A DNA stretch of 64,000 nt from Rhizobium acidisoli (GTDB lineage Bacteria > Pseudomonadota > Alphaproteobacteria > Rhizobiales > Rhizobiaceae). Made by a program: the position numbers and the translations under genes. The notes beneath the pieces were generated by a model. The model did no database searches. It was not told the DNA's origin and was given only the letters and a program-made list of their open reading frames with translations. Of this stretch, positions 8,496-16,901 are shown in pieces. Positions within the stretch are counted from its first letter, which is position 1; every line of letters starts with the position of its first letter. The stretch spans positions 645,382 through 709,381 of the forward strand of contig NZ_CP035001.1 in assembly GCF_002531755.2 (NCBI RefSeq). The letters are read 5' to 3'.

Positions 8496-10100
8496 TTACC
8501 CATCCAGCCCCTTGAAGCGCACCGGCTGGTAGCCGCGCATCAGCAGGCTGCCGAGCGAATAGGTGTTGCGGCAAACGCGGCCCTTGCAGGCGTTCGGCGA
8601 GGCCTCCATCACTTCCACCTTCCTATCGGCGGTGAAGCGCATGAACAAGAGCACATGCGAGCCCGGCTTGTTCAGCGCGTCGCCCGGCCGCATTGACCAG
8701 GGGTCGGAGAGGCGCTTGGTGATGCCGGGAATGGCGCGCGTCGTCACGTGCATCTTCAGGCCCCAGGCGTCGCTGACGAAGCCGGAGCAGTCGACGCCGA
8801 GGATATTGGATTGCGGCGCGCTCTTGGTGCAGACATTGCCGGCGGTCTGGCCCTTTTCGACGCCGTCCATGAAATCCTCGAGCCGGGTCTTGCAGCCCCA
8901 GCAATAGGGAACGCCCTTCACCGTCTGGCCGCGCTTGCCGATCAGATAGATCGGCCGGCGCAGCCGGTTCATGTTGATGCAGCCGGGGCCCGGGTCCTTG
9001 CCATAGGCGGTTGATGTCACCAGCCAGTTCAGCGTCTCGAAGCCGATCGCCCGCTCGATGACGTCGCTGCGCGACTTCGGCACGATCGCCAGTTTCGGCG
9101 CCTTGCCCGGCTTGCCGGCATTGAGCGGTTTTGCCGGCCGCGCGACGGCAAGCTTTCGGCCAGGGTCGCGGCCGTCGAGCCGCAGCACCTGCGCCCGGCT
9201 TTCCTGCGATTTGAGATAGAGCACGTCGCCGCGCGGACCGATCGCCACGAAACGCCTGGAAAAGACCGTGCCGGGGTCGATCGGCAGGTCGTAGACCCGG
9301 TCGATCGCCCCGTTCGGCGCGAAGCGCACCACCAGCATGCCGGTGCGCTCCGCCTGATCGGCGGGAACGAGTTCGACCAGCGCATAGGGTCTGCCCGTGG
9401 TGTCGATGTCGAGAAGTTCGACGGTGCCGATGCGGCCCTCGGCAGTCAGTGGCAGCGACAGGAAATTCTCCTCCGAGCTGCTGCGTCGCAGCAGGATCTC
9501 CGCCTTGTCGTTTGCAGCCGAGACTTCGGCGACGATATCGCCGAGCCCGCGGCTCGGCACATATTGAATGACCGGCGGGCGGGCCGCCGGCCGGCTGGTG
9601 CTGCGGCCGATCTCGTCGACGATGCTGTTCAGCGGCCCCGGCGGCACCGAGCCCATCGAGGCGAAGACCGAGCGGGTGTAATCGTCGGCATCGCCGCCAT
9701 CGACCGCGCGCAGCGTCTGCGACCTTCCATCGGCCTCGGTGGAGCGTTCGAGCGGCACGACACCGTCCGACCAGAGGTAGAGTTCGTTGTGGACGACGGC
9801 GAGATCTTCCGGGGTGGCATTTTCCGGCAGCGGCAGGATTTCGGGCTCGGCCTGCGAGCGCTCGGCGTCGATGGCGAGCACGCGGCCATTGTTCTGGTCG
9901 AGAATATAGATGGTGCCGTCGTCGCCGACGGTGATCGCCGCAGGTCCCGATGCCTCGACTTCCTCACTGGCGGAAATAATGCCGACCGAGCGGCCGCCAT
10001 CGCCGCTGCGAAGCTCTATAATCGTCGTGTCTTTGGCAAAAACCGGCGAGGCGACCGCAAGTGCCGCGGCAATCAGAATATGCGACCCAAAACTACGCAT
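8496..10100 (-). CDS. Exported beta-propeller-like protein with C-terminal NlpC/P60-like domain
   Basis: A 534-aa protein starting at ATG 10100, where a clear signal peptide begins (MRSFGSHILIAAALAVA, cleaved near VFAKD). The open frame runs on upstream, but that part has no protein-like character and overlaps the divergent gene. Residues about 30-330 contain repeated beta-strand motifs (GDDGTIYILDQNNGRVLAI) like an NHL/SMP-30 propeller. The C-terminal 170 residues hold VDCSGFVSDAWG, which supplies the catalytic Cys, and the downstream GSHVLLF His. Several further cysteines may form disulfides. A periplasmic peptidoglycan or peptide hydrolase role is inferred from the NlpC/P60 fold; the propeller could bind a partner or wall. 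Confidence 0.7.
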   Translation of the reverse strand: MRSFGSHILIAAALAVASPVFAKDTTIIELRSGDGGRSVGIISASEEVEASGPAAITVGDDGTIYILDQNNGRVLAIDAERSQAEPEILPLPENATPEDLAVVHNELYLWSDGVVPLERSTEADGRSQTLRAVDGGDADDYTRSVFASMGSVPPGPLNSIVDEIGRSTSRPAARPPVIQYVPSRGLGDIVAEVSAANDKAEILLRRSSSEENFLSLPLTAEGRIGTVELLDIDTTGRPYALVELVPADQAERTGMLVVRFAPNGAIDRVYDLPIDPGTVFSRRFVAIGPRGDVLYLKSQESRAQVLRLDGRDPGRKLAVARPAKPLNAGKPGKAPKLAIVPKSRSDVIERAIGFETLNWLVTSTAYGKDPGPGCINMNRLRRPIYLIGKRGQTVKGVPYCWGCKTRLEDFMDGVEKGQTAGNVCTKSAPQSNILGVDCSGFVSDAWGLKMHVTTRAIPGITKRLSDPWSMRPGDALNKPGSHVLLFMRFTADRKVEVMEASPNACKGRVCRNTYSLGSLLMRGYQPVRFKGLDG

Positions 10101-10280
10101 GTCCTCGACCCCCGAACAGGACGATGTCAGGCCGGCTCGGCCTTCTCTGACCGTCAAGTCTTCGAAATGGTAAGATAGATGCGCCTTGTCAGCAAGCCGT
10201 TGCTTTCCAAACGATTTGGAGATTGGCGCCGGCGATAGTACAAGAACATCGTCTCGAAGATTTGCTGGCGGGAAATGCTT

Positions 10281-10871
10281 ATGCTGGAATGGAACGGTGA
10301 CGAACTGGCGCTCGATATCAGCCTGCTGGAGCAGGTGCGCGCCGCAAGGATAGGCTTCTCCGATCGCGTCTGCGCCGCCTCGCAAAGCACCGATGACAAG
10401 CACCTGGCGCAACTGCGCTCCGAGCCGACCTATCTGATGGCCGAATTCCTCTATTCGATGAAGGTCTTCGGCATCAACACGGCAGAGGATATCGAGCGCT
10501 TCGCCGATCTGCACAATGATTACGTGGTTTCGCTCACCCGCGATCCGGCCAAGCTGCAGCGCCTGGGGCTGTCGCAGGATCGCGCGCTCGCCTCGATGTT
10601 CACCGCCGACACCAAGCCGCGGCTGATCCAGAACTGGGCGGAGAAATCCGGCGCCATCGACCAGTCCAATCTCGCCCGTTTCCTGGTGGCGGTTATGTCG
10701 AGCGAGACCTGCCGCAAGACGCTGATCGATTTCGAGACGGCCGGCTTCATGCAGCGCAAGCGCTCGCCCTATGGCACCATGGTCGTCTGGTCGACGGGAA
10801 CGATCGAGGAGATCTTCGGCGAAATGCTGCGGGACCTGCGCCTCAGCCTGCAGCAATTGAAGATCCTCTGA
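10281..10871 (+). CDS. Conserved hypothetical cytosolic protein
   Basis: A 196-aa mostly helical protein with no signal peptide or membrane segment. ATG 10281 is preferred over 10275 because the GGCGGGA ribosome site sits 7 nt upstream of it. The C-terminal half (FLVAVMSSETCRKTLIDFE, then GFMQRKRSPYGTMVV) reads like a winged-helix arrangement similar to MarR/replication-regulator-type folds, but the match is weak. It is transcribed divergently from the propeller/NlpC gene across about 180 bp. It could be a regulator; I do not recognise the family. Confidence 0.6.
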   Translation: MLEWNGDELALDISLLEQVRAARIGFSDRVCAASQSTDDKHLAQLRSEPTYLMAEFLYSMKVFGINTAEDIERFADLHNDYVVSLTRDPAKLQRLGLSQDRALASMFTADTKPRLIQNWAEKSGAIDQSNLARFLVAVMSSETCRKTLIDFETAGFMQRKRSPYGTMVVWSTGTIEEIFGEMLRDLRLSLQQLKIL

Positions 10872-11134
10872 CCCGGCGCCAAAGCAACGGATTGAAGCAT
10901 TCGGCTGGCGCAAAAGGAGCCCGCAGGATCGACCGGCGCCTCGGTCAAGTAACGCGCCCCTTCGATTGTCGAAGATAGTGCAAAACCAGGAAAAACCCGG
11001 AAAACTGTAGCCCGGCAGCGACGCTATAATACGGCGTCTCGAAAATTGTTTGGCCAAATCGCGGGTCTTCGAGCATGATCGGATGGGATGCCAATCTAGT
11101 TTGTTCGCGGGGGCGAACATGATCGGGGGACTTC

Positions 11135-11926
11135 ATGAAATCTCGCTTGAAGCGCACTCTGGCAGCCGTCGCGGGCTGCCTCCTTGCCGGCGGCGCCATG
11201 GCAGCGGACATCCGCTCGCCAATGACGCCGGAGGTTAAGCAGACCACGACGGAAAGCGGCTGGACATTCTCGTTCGCGCCATACTTGTGGATGGCGGGCC
11301 TGTCAGGAGATGTCGCCCAGTTCGGGCTGCCGGAGGTGCATGTCGACGCGAGCTTCAGCGAGATCTTCGATCATCTGGATTTTGGTGCCATGGCGATCGG
11401 GGAAGCCCGCTATGGCCCCTACAGCATTGTTGGCGATGTGATGTACACGAAGATTTCGGGTCAAGCCGGCACCCCGAAAGGGTTTCTAGCAACCGATGTC
11501 GAGCTCTCGAGTGAGACCTTCGCAGGCTTCCTCGGCGCCGGTTATGCCGTTTTCGAAGACAGTTCCGCGCGGCTGGATGTCGTCGGCGGCCTGCGTGTCT
11601 GGTCCGTGGAAAGCGAGCTTTCCTTCCACGGCGGCATTCTGGACGGGCGCTCCAGAACGGATAGCGCAACCTGGGTGGACGGCTTGGTCGGCTTCAAAGG
11701 CACCTACGCCATTACCCCGGAGGTCTACCTGACCGGCTGGGGACTTGTCGGCGCCGGCGGCGCTGACCTCGATTGGGACGTTGCCGCTGCGATCGGCTAC
11801 CGGTTCGCCGACAACGTCTCGGCCGTTGCCGGGTACCGCGCGCTCGGGGTGGATTACAGCAACGACGACTTTGTCTTCGACGTCGTCCAGCAGGGCCCGA
11901 TGTTGGGGCTGGTGATACACTTCTAA
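11135..11926 (+). CDS. Outer membrane beta-barrel protein
   Basis: A 263-aa protein with a signal peptide (residues 1-23, ending GGAMAAD). Alternating amphipathic strands run through the mature part (FAPYLWMAGL, GPYSIVGDVMYT, GYRFADNVSAVAGYRAL), and the C-terminal residue is Phe (LVIHF), the typical BAM recognition ending. It resembles small rhizobial porin-like or Omp25-like barrels. Ribosome site GGGGGA precedes ATG 11135. It converges with the HupE-like gene at 12032. Transported substrate, if any, is unknown. Confidence 0.75.
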   Translation: MKSRLKRTLAAVAGCLLAGGAMAADIRSPMTPEVKQTTTESGWTFSFAPYLWMAGLSGDVAQFGLPEVHVDASFSEIFDHLDFGAMAIGEARYGPYSIVGDVMYTKISGQAGTPKGFLATDVELSSETFAGFLGAGYAVFEDSSARLDVVGGLRVWSVESELSFHGGILDGRSRTDSATWVDGLVGFKGTYAITPEVYLTGWGLVGAGGADLDWDVAAAIGYRFADNVSAVAGYRALGVDYSNDDFVFDVVQQGPMLGLVIHF

Positions 11927-12031
11927 TGCATGTCGCCTGGAAGTGTGCAGCGGTTCCGGGATAACGACATGCATCAAAACAAAGAGCTAAAGCGCGGCCG
12001 GTTCCGGCCGATCCTTGCTCGGCGCCATCTC

Positions 12032-13027
12032 TCATATCCCGAGACCGGCGATCCTGGGAACGAGCCACAACATCGACGCCGTCCCGATCGCGTAGGCGCC
12101 GAGCCGGCGGGTCGGCGCCGGCGGCAAGGCGACGAGAGCGGCTCCGATCCTGAACAGGACCAGTATCGCCGCAACGAAGATGAGCTGCCCCGCCTCAACG
12201 CCCAGGTTGAACGCCAAGAGGCTCAGCGGCACGTCCGATTGCGGCAGGCCGGTTTCCTTCAATGCGCCGGCGAAGCCGAAGCCGTGCAGCAGTCCGAACG
12301 CGAAGGCCACGAGCCAGGGATAGCTCTCGGACAGCCGCCTCTCGCCCGGTTCCGTCTTGACCAGTTCGCGCGCCACAAACGCAATGCTGAGCGCGATCGT
12401 GGCTTCCACCGGCCTTTGGGGCAGGCTGAAATATCCAAGCGACGCTCCAGCCAGTGTGATGCTGTGGGCGATCGTAAACGCCGTGATGGTCTTGAGCAGC
12501 ATCCAGCGGTTTCGGATGAGCAAGATGAGCGCAAGCACGAAGAGCAGGTGATCGAGGCCGGAGAGAATGTGGTCGACGCCGAACAGGAAGTAGGTTCGCG
12601 CCACTTCGATGCTCGTCTGCGTGCCGGCCGCCACGAAGCGCGGCCGATCGGGCAGGAGGCGCGCAAGCTCGGTATCTCCACTCGCATATTCGATGCGCAC
12701 CAGCGCTTCGGTCAGCGTCGACTTGAGGCCGTCGATGCTGATCTCGCCGCCTTTCAGGCCGCCCGCGCAGGCGACGTTCCAGCGCTCGAAATAGGCGCCC
12801 TGCTCGATCGACCGAACCGGCTCGGAATTCTCCGCGCAGGCGGCCGGCAGCCGCGCATGAAGCCCGAGGCGCATCTCGCCTTGCGCCGGCACCTTCCAGA
12901 CGACGGCGAACGTGTCGGTGGCGGTTTCGCGCATGTCGAGATAGGCCGGGCGGACTTCGTGCGCCTGGGCTGCCGCCGCAAGCAGCACGGCGAGCAGGAC
13001 GGCGAATATTCTGCCGATCGGCTTCAC
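12032..13027 (-). CDS. HupE/UreJ-family membrane protein
   Basis: A 331-aa protein. The start is taken as GTG 13027, which overlaps the stop of the upstream PPIase gene by 4 bp (GTGA) and opens directly on a signal sequence (IGRIFAVLLAVLLAAAAQA). After an exported region of about 150 residues come several membrane helices with the HupE/UreJ_2 signature FGVDHILSGLDHLLFVLAL and a later FGLLHGFGFAG. The His-rich helices suggest metal (nickel or cobalt) handling, but in the HupE_2 subgroup the role is not established. It is the last gene of a DUF3604-PPIase-HupE-like operon. Confidence 0.75.
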   Translation of the reverse strand: MKPIGRIFAVLLAVLLAAAAQAHEVRPAYLDMRETATDTFAVVWKVPAQGEMRLGLHARLPAACAENSEPVRSIEQGAYFERWNVACAGGLKGGEISIDGLKSTLTEALVRIEYASGDTELARLLPDRPRFVAAGTQTSIEVARTYFLFGVDHILSGLDHLLFVLALILLIRNRWMLLKTITAFTIAHSITLAGASLGYFSLPQRPVEATIALSIAFVARELVKTEPGERRLSESYPWLVAFAFGLLHGFGFAGALKETGLPQSDVPLSLLAFNLGVEAGQLIFVAAILVLFRIGAALVALPPAPTRRLGAYAIGTASMLWLVPRIAGLGI

Positions 13028-13872
13028 CGGCCGGTCTCCTTGCCGGCAAGGCTCTCGATCGTCACCGTGTAACCCCCGAGAAGCTTCGCAAATTGCTGGT
13101 CTTCGAGTTCGCTGCGCCTGGCGTTCGTCCACTCCCGCGCGACGGCGTCACGCACTTCACCGAGCGAGGGCGTACGGTCGGGCACACGCTCCGTCACCCG
13201 CACGAGGTGCAGCCCGAAACCGGACACGACAGGCCCGATCCATTGATCGAGGGGTGCCTGGTCGAGCGCCTTGGCGAAATCGGCCCCGAAGGTCTGCGTG
13301 ATCGAAGCGCTGTCGGAGAGCGCAGCCTCGGGCGGCAGCAGCGTGGCGTCGCCGAGCAGCGAGCGGTTCGCCTTCGGATCGGACAGCAGAATCTGGAGGA
13401 TGGAGCCGGCGTCCTCTCTGGCCCGGCCGCCGTGCCGCTGCGGGCTCAGGAATACCTGCTCGAAGGCCAGCATGCCCTCGATCCTGAATGCGTCGGCGTT
13501 GCTGGTGAGATAGGCTTCGAGTTCCGCGTCGGTCGGCTCCAGCGCCTCGGCGTCCGCCGTGTTCAGGAACTCCATCTTCTGGCGAAGGCGCCGCCTGACC
13601 ACGGCATCGTCCCTGTCGAGCCCGAGGGCGAGCGCCTGACGGACGAGGACTTCCTCCTTCACATAATCGTCGATCAGCCCCTTGAGCTCGGCCGCGCTCG
13701 GCGGACGCTGCCAGGTCTTGGTGAATAAGGTCGCCATCTGCTCGATCTTCGGCGCGGTAACGACGATTCGTTCCTGCCTTTCGCCGGCGCCGACCAGCGC
13801 GTAGCCGGCGAAGATCGCAAGCGCGAGCGCCAGAAAATGCACGAGGGGTTCTTTGAGAACGCGCTTCAGCAC
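13024..13872 (-). CDS. Parvulin-type (PpiC) peptidyl-prolyl isomerase, membrane-anchored
   Basis: A 282-aa protein with an N-terminal membrane segment (FLALALAIFAGYALVGA, about 12-28), a SurA/PrsA-like helical region (about 40-130), and a parvulin-like domain (about 130-250) ending in GFGLHLVRVTERVP. It should face the periplasm and help fold exported proteins. It lies 16 bp downstream of the DUF3604 gene and overlaps the HupE-like gene by 4 bp, so the three are likely one transcript. Its client may be one of the two operon neighbours, which is inference. Confidence 0.8.
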   Translation of the reverse strand: MLKRVLKEPLVHFLALALAIFAGYALVGAGERQERIVVTAPKIEQMATLFTKTWQRPPSAAELKGLIDDYVKEEVLVRQALALGLDRDDAVVRRRLRQKMEFLNTADAEALEPTDAELEAYLTSNADAFRIEGMLAFEQVFLSPQRHGGRAREDAGSILQILLSDPKANRSLLGDATLLPPEAALSDSASITQTFGADFAKALDQAPLDQWIGPVVSGFGLHLVRVTERVPDRTPSLGEVRDAVAREWTNARRSELEDQQFAKLLGGYTVTIESLAGKETGR

Positions 13873-13888
13873 CGGTTTTCTCGTCGTG

Positions 13889-15832
13889 TCAGGGCGTATA
13901 CCAGATCGGCGAGGTATAGGCGCGTTCGGTCACGGTCATCGATGTGCCCTCCAGCGGCTTGTTGCCAAACCGCTTCACGTCATAGGCAGTCCATCGCGGC
14001 GTCGGGATCTCGATAACCCGCCCGTAATAGAAGGCCTTCAGCGTCGGATCGAAGTCCGGGTCCGTCCAGACGGCGATCAGTTCAGGAGCGCCGATCGTAT
14101 TAGTCCAGGTGGCGTTCCCGATGTCGACCGTGCTGCCGACCGACGGCAGCTTTCCATCGGCGCCGGGCTTGCGGTCGCCGGCCCAGGCGACATCATAGAT
14201 CTGTTCATGGGTGTCGCCTTTGTCGTCCAACCACCCCTTGACGATCTGATAGCGATCGAGATTGGCCCCGATCGGATCCTTCAGCGCCGCGACCAGGAAT
14301 GTCGGCACCTTGCCGTCAGGCGCCTTGGTCAGGTCGCCGCCCATCGGCACGCCCTTGTCGTAGCCGATCGCTCCGGGATTGCGGGTCTCGGCGTCGGCCG
14401 GCGCGAAATCCCAGCCGCCGAAGAAGCGCACCATCATGCGCGATCCCGTTGTGCCATAGGTCTCCTTGCGCTGCATCGCGTCCCAAATGGATTCACGCGT
14501 ATTCTCCGTTGCCCAGACGGCGGCGTAACCTGAGGCGCCGACCTCCCAGTCCATCACCGTGATCCCGGTCTTGTCGTCCTTGACGAAGGTCGCGGTCAGG
14601 CGCTCGGGGCTCGGCTCCTGCGGCGTCGTCTTGCCGAAGAAGTTCTCCTCTTCCATGGCCGAGAGGCCGGTGTGGGCATCCGAACTGCCGACGAGGCCGA
14701 ACTTGTAGGGGTTGGTGCCGAGCTGGGCTTCCAGCTTCAGGCCGTTGCGAAGGGCCGAGCGGGTATATTCGAACTCGAGCATGTCAGGCGTCTTTTTCAC
14801 ACTCGCGTCAAGATTGCCGAAATCCCAGATTTCGAAATCGGCGAACTCGTCATTCGGAGACAGCGCCGGATGGGCTTCGCCCGTCCCCTTCGTCTGGGTC
14901 GTCTCGTAGAGCCGCTCCCACCTTGCGCGCTCCTCCACATAGTCCTTGTCCACCGGCTTGTTGGTGAAGGATTCGATCAACGGGAACATGCGGCCGTTGG
15001 ACAGGTTGCCATTATGTGCGATGGCGAGCACATTGCCGCCGGTCTTCTCCTCATAGGCCTGCATCCACTTCCACAGGTCGCGGGGATTGTCGCTGCCGAG
15101 CGGCTTCAGCGTCGTGTAGGGCAACACTTGCTCGGCCTTGTCAGCATTGTCGCGGAAAATGACGTTGCGGTGCAGGTTGTTGCCTGCCGTGTTCGATGTC
15201 CACTCATAGCCGATGAAGGCCGTGAAACGGCCCGGATCGTTATATTCCTCGGCCGCCTTGATCGTGTCCTGCCAGGCGTTCTTGTAGGGACGCGTGTCCC
15301 GCCCGTAGATCATCGACTGCGGCAACGTGCCCTTGCCGAAGGCGAAGATGATCTCCAGCGCCGCCTTGCCCCCTTGCCCGTTTTTGATTTCCTCGTACCA
15401 GGTCTTGGCCTGCGGATCGGCGATCACCTCCGGCTTGCCGGCGAAGAGGTCGGTGAACATCCCCATATTGTCCGAGTGGTCGGCGACAACCAGGAAATCG
15501 AGCGGACGCGACAGCTTTGCCGGTTGACCGCTCGACGCCATGACCTCCTCTCCGCGCGCGAAGCGGTAGGCGTCGCGCGGCGTCAACCGTGCGCCGAATG
15601 CGCCGGCGTCGAACGAAGCACCCGTGTGCAGGTGCGTATCGCCAAACAGCGGCCGAGTGGGGAAGTTGCGCCCGGCATAGGGCGAGTAGACCGGCTTGCC
15701 GGCGAACGCCTTGTCGGCCTTCTCAGGCGTCAGCGTGCCGATATCGCCGCCCTCTGCCGAATAGCTTGCCGGAGCAATGAACGACGCCGCAAGCGAAGCC
15801 GCCGCGATAGCCATGAAACGGGACTTCATCAT
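13889..15832 (-). CDS. DUF3604-family exported protein
   Basis: A 647-aa protein with a signal peptide (residues 1-26, ASFIAPASYSAEG). The mature protein has features of the PHP-like DUF3604 family: FGDTHLHTGASFDAGAFGA near residue 70, VVADHSDNMG, LAIAHNGNLSNG and GSSDAHTG, a set of His/Asp residues suited to bind metals. The family is probably a periplasmic metallohydrolase; no substrate is established. It heads the operon with the PPIase and HupE-like genes. Confidence 0.85.
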   Translation of the reverse strand: MMKSRFMAIAAASLAASFIAPASYSAEGGDIGTLTPEKADKAFAGKPVYSPYAGRNFPTRPLFGDTHLHTGASFDAGAFGARLTPRDAYRFARGEEVMASSGQPAKLSRPLDFLVVADHSDNMGMFTDLFAGKPEVIADPQAKTWYEEIKNGQGGKAALEIIFAFGKGTLPQSMIYGRDTRPYKNAWQDTIKAAEEYNDPGRFTAFIGYEWTSNTAGNNLHRNVIFRDNADKAEQVLPYTTLKPLGSDNPRDLWKWMQAYEEKTGGNVLAIAHNGNLSNGRMFPLIESFTNKPVDKDYVEERARWERLYETTQTKGTGEAHPALSPNDEFADFEIWDFGNLDASVKKTPDMLEFEYTRSALRNGLKLEAQLGTNPYKFGLVGSSDAHTGLSAMEEENFFGKTTPQEPSPERLTATFVKDDKTGITVMDWEVGASGYAAVWATENTRESIWDAMQRKETYGTTGSRMMVRFFGGWDFAPADAETRNPGAIGYDKGVPMGGDLTKAPDGKVPTFLVAALKDPIGANLDRYQIVKGWLDDKGDTHEQIYDVAWAGDRKPGADGKLPSVGSTVDIGNATWTNTIGAPELIAVWTDPDFDPTLKAFYYGRVIEIPTPRWTAYDVKRFGNKPLEGTSMTVTERAYTSPIWYTP

Positions 15833-16312
15833 ATTTTCCTCCCCCTGGAATTATGCAAAAGCCGAACATTTCTACAATGACATGGACTGGCGAGCCCTCT
15901 CGTGTCCTTGATACAAATCAAAGCCAGGAACGCCGGCCTGTTGCCGGCGCAACGGCGCCAACCATGCCCTTTGGCTGCCGGCCTCACCTGCTTCCTTCCA
16001 GCTATATTGTTAAGAAGCGGAGGGATAAGCTAGACGACAATTTTGATTAGAAAATTCTACCTGATGACACCGACTAATCCCCGGGAGAATACTATCCCTG
16101 CGAACATCGTTTCGATCCGATGTGCTTGTCTGCGATGACGCCGGCCAAAGCCGGCGCCAGCGGAATGTGCGATCTGTCCGGCGAACGCTCCCAAGCCTAT
16201 TTCACCCCTCCCAACCAATTGGCAGTGAGCGCCGTTGCCATCTTTCCGGCCTCTGCCTATTGTCCGCAAGCATGTCGCGCGCGGTAGCGCCCATAAGACG
16301 GATGTGACGACG
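15833..16312. other. Intergenic region between DUF3604 operon and 16313
   Basis: About 480 bp between divergent genes. Short GC-rich inverted segments occur (for example gccggcctgttgccggc at about 15931-15947). The rest is AT-richer near 16005-16060 and may hold promoters. No gene could be supported: the in-frame extension of 16313 upstream to 16235 has no coding character. Confidence 0.45.
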
Positions 16313-16690
16313 ATGACGAAATCCCGGCTCATACCCCTGTCGATCGGCCTGCTGCTGGCGCTGCAGATGCCTCAGCTTGGCCATGCCGGCCCGGCCGAGG
16401 ATGCGCTGGCGGCTCGCAACCCCGCGCTGGCGGCGCTGCGCCAGCATGACGAAAAGGCCTTTGCCGCAGCGACTGCGATCATCGCAGAACACGAAAGCGC
16501 CAAGGGGCTGACACCCGGTCAAGACAAACTCCCGGACGCGACCTCGCCCGGCCGCGACATGGGCTCGGGCCCCGGCAAGGAATTCGCGGTCGATAACCCG
16601 GATATTCTCTGGCTCTATAATTCCTCGCCCGAAGGGATGAGCGACCTGATCTCGATTTTGAAATCAGCCGGGCAGAAACCCAAGAACTAA
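16313..16690 (+). CDS. Small exported hypothetical protein
   Basis: A 125-aa protein starting at ATG 16313, where a signal peptide starts (MTKSRLIPLSIGLLLALQM, cleaved near GHAGPAED). The mature part is about 100 residues, helical near ALAALRQHDEKAFAAA, then low-complexity with Gly/Asp, ending in SDLISILKSAGQKPKN. I do not recognise it. It lies 211 bp upstream of the OmpA/DUF4384 gene on the same strand and may belong to that envelope cluster, though it is probably separately transcribed. Confidence 0.55.
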   Translation: MTKSRLIPLSIGLLLALQMPQLGHAGPAEDALAARNPALAALRQHDEKAFAAATAIIAEHESAKGLTPGQDKLPDATSPGRDMGSGPGKEFAVDNPDILWLYNSSPEGMSDLISILKSAGQKPKN

Positions 16691-16901
16691 ACGCAGGCCC
16701 AAAGTCGAAAAGACGAGATCCGGTGGCGGATATTGCCGATCCAGAGTCTTGCGCACGTCTTTTCCGGGACGGTTTCTTCGCGGCTCCAAATAATTTGTAA
16801 CCCTCCCTCAAGCAAGACAGGCAAAGCCATCCCAATTTCGCCGGTCGGTGCTATTCTCATCTTCAACACAGTGTGAGATTGTTCGAAGAGGAGGTTTTCC
16901 C

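Noticed and set aside
10101..11120. Upstream extension of the NlpC/P60 gene to a much longer ORF
   Set aside because: The extension has no protein-like character, overlaps the divergent gene at 10281 and lies before a clear signal peptide at 10100.
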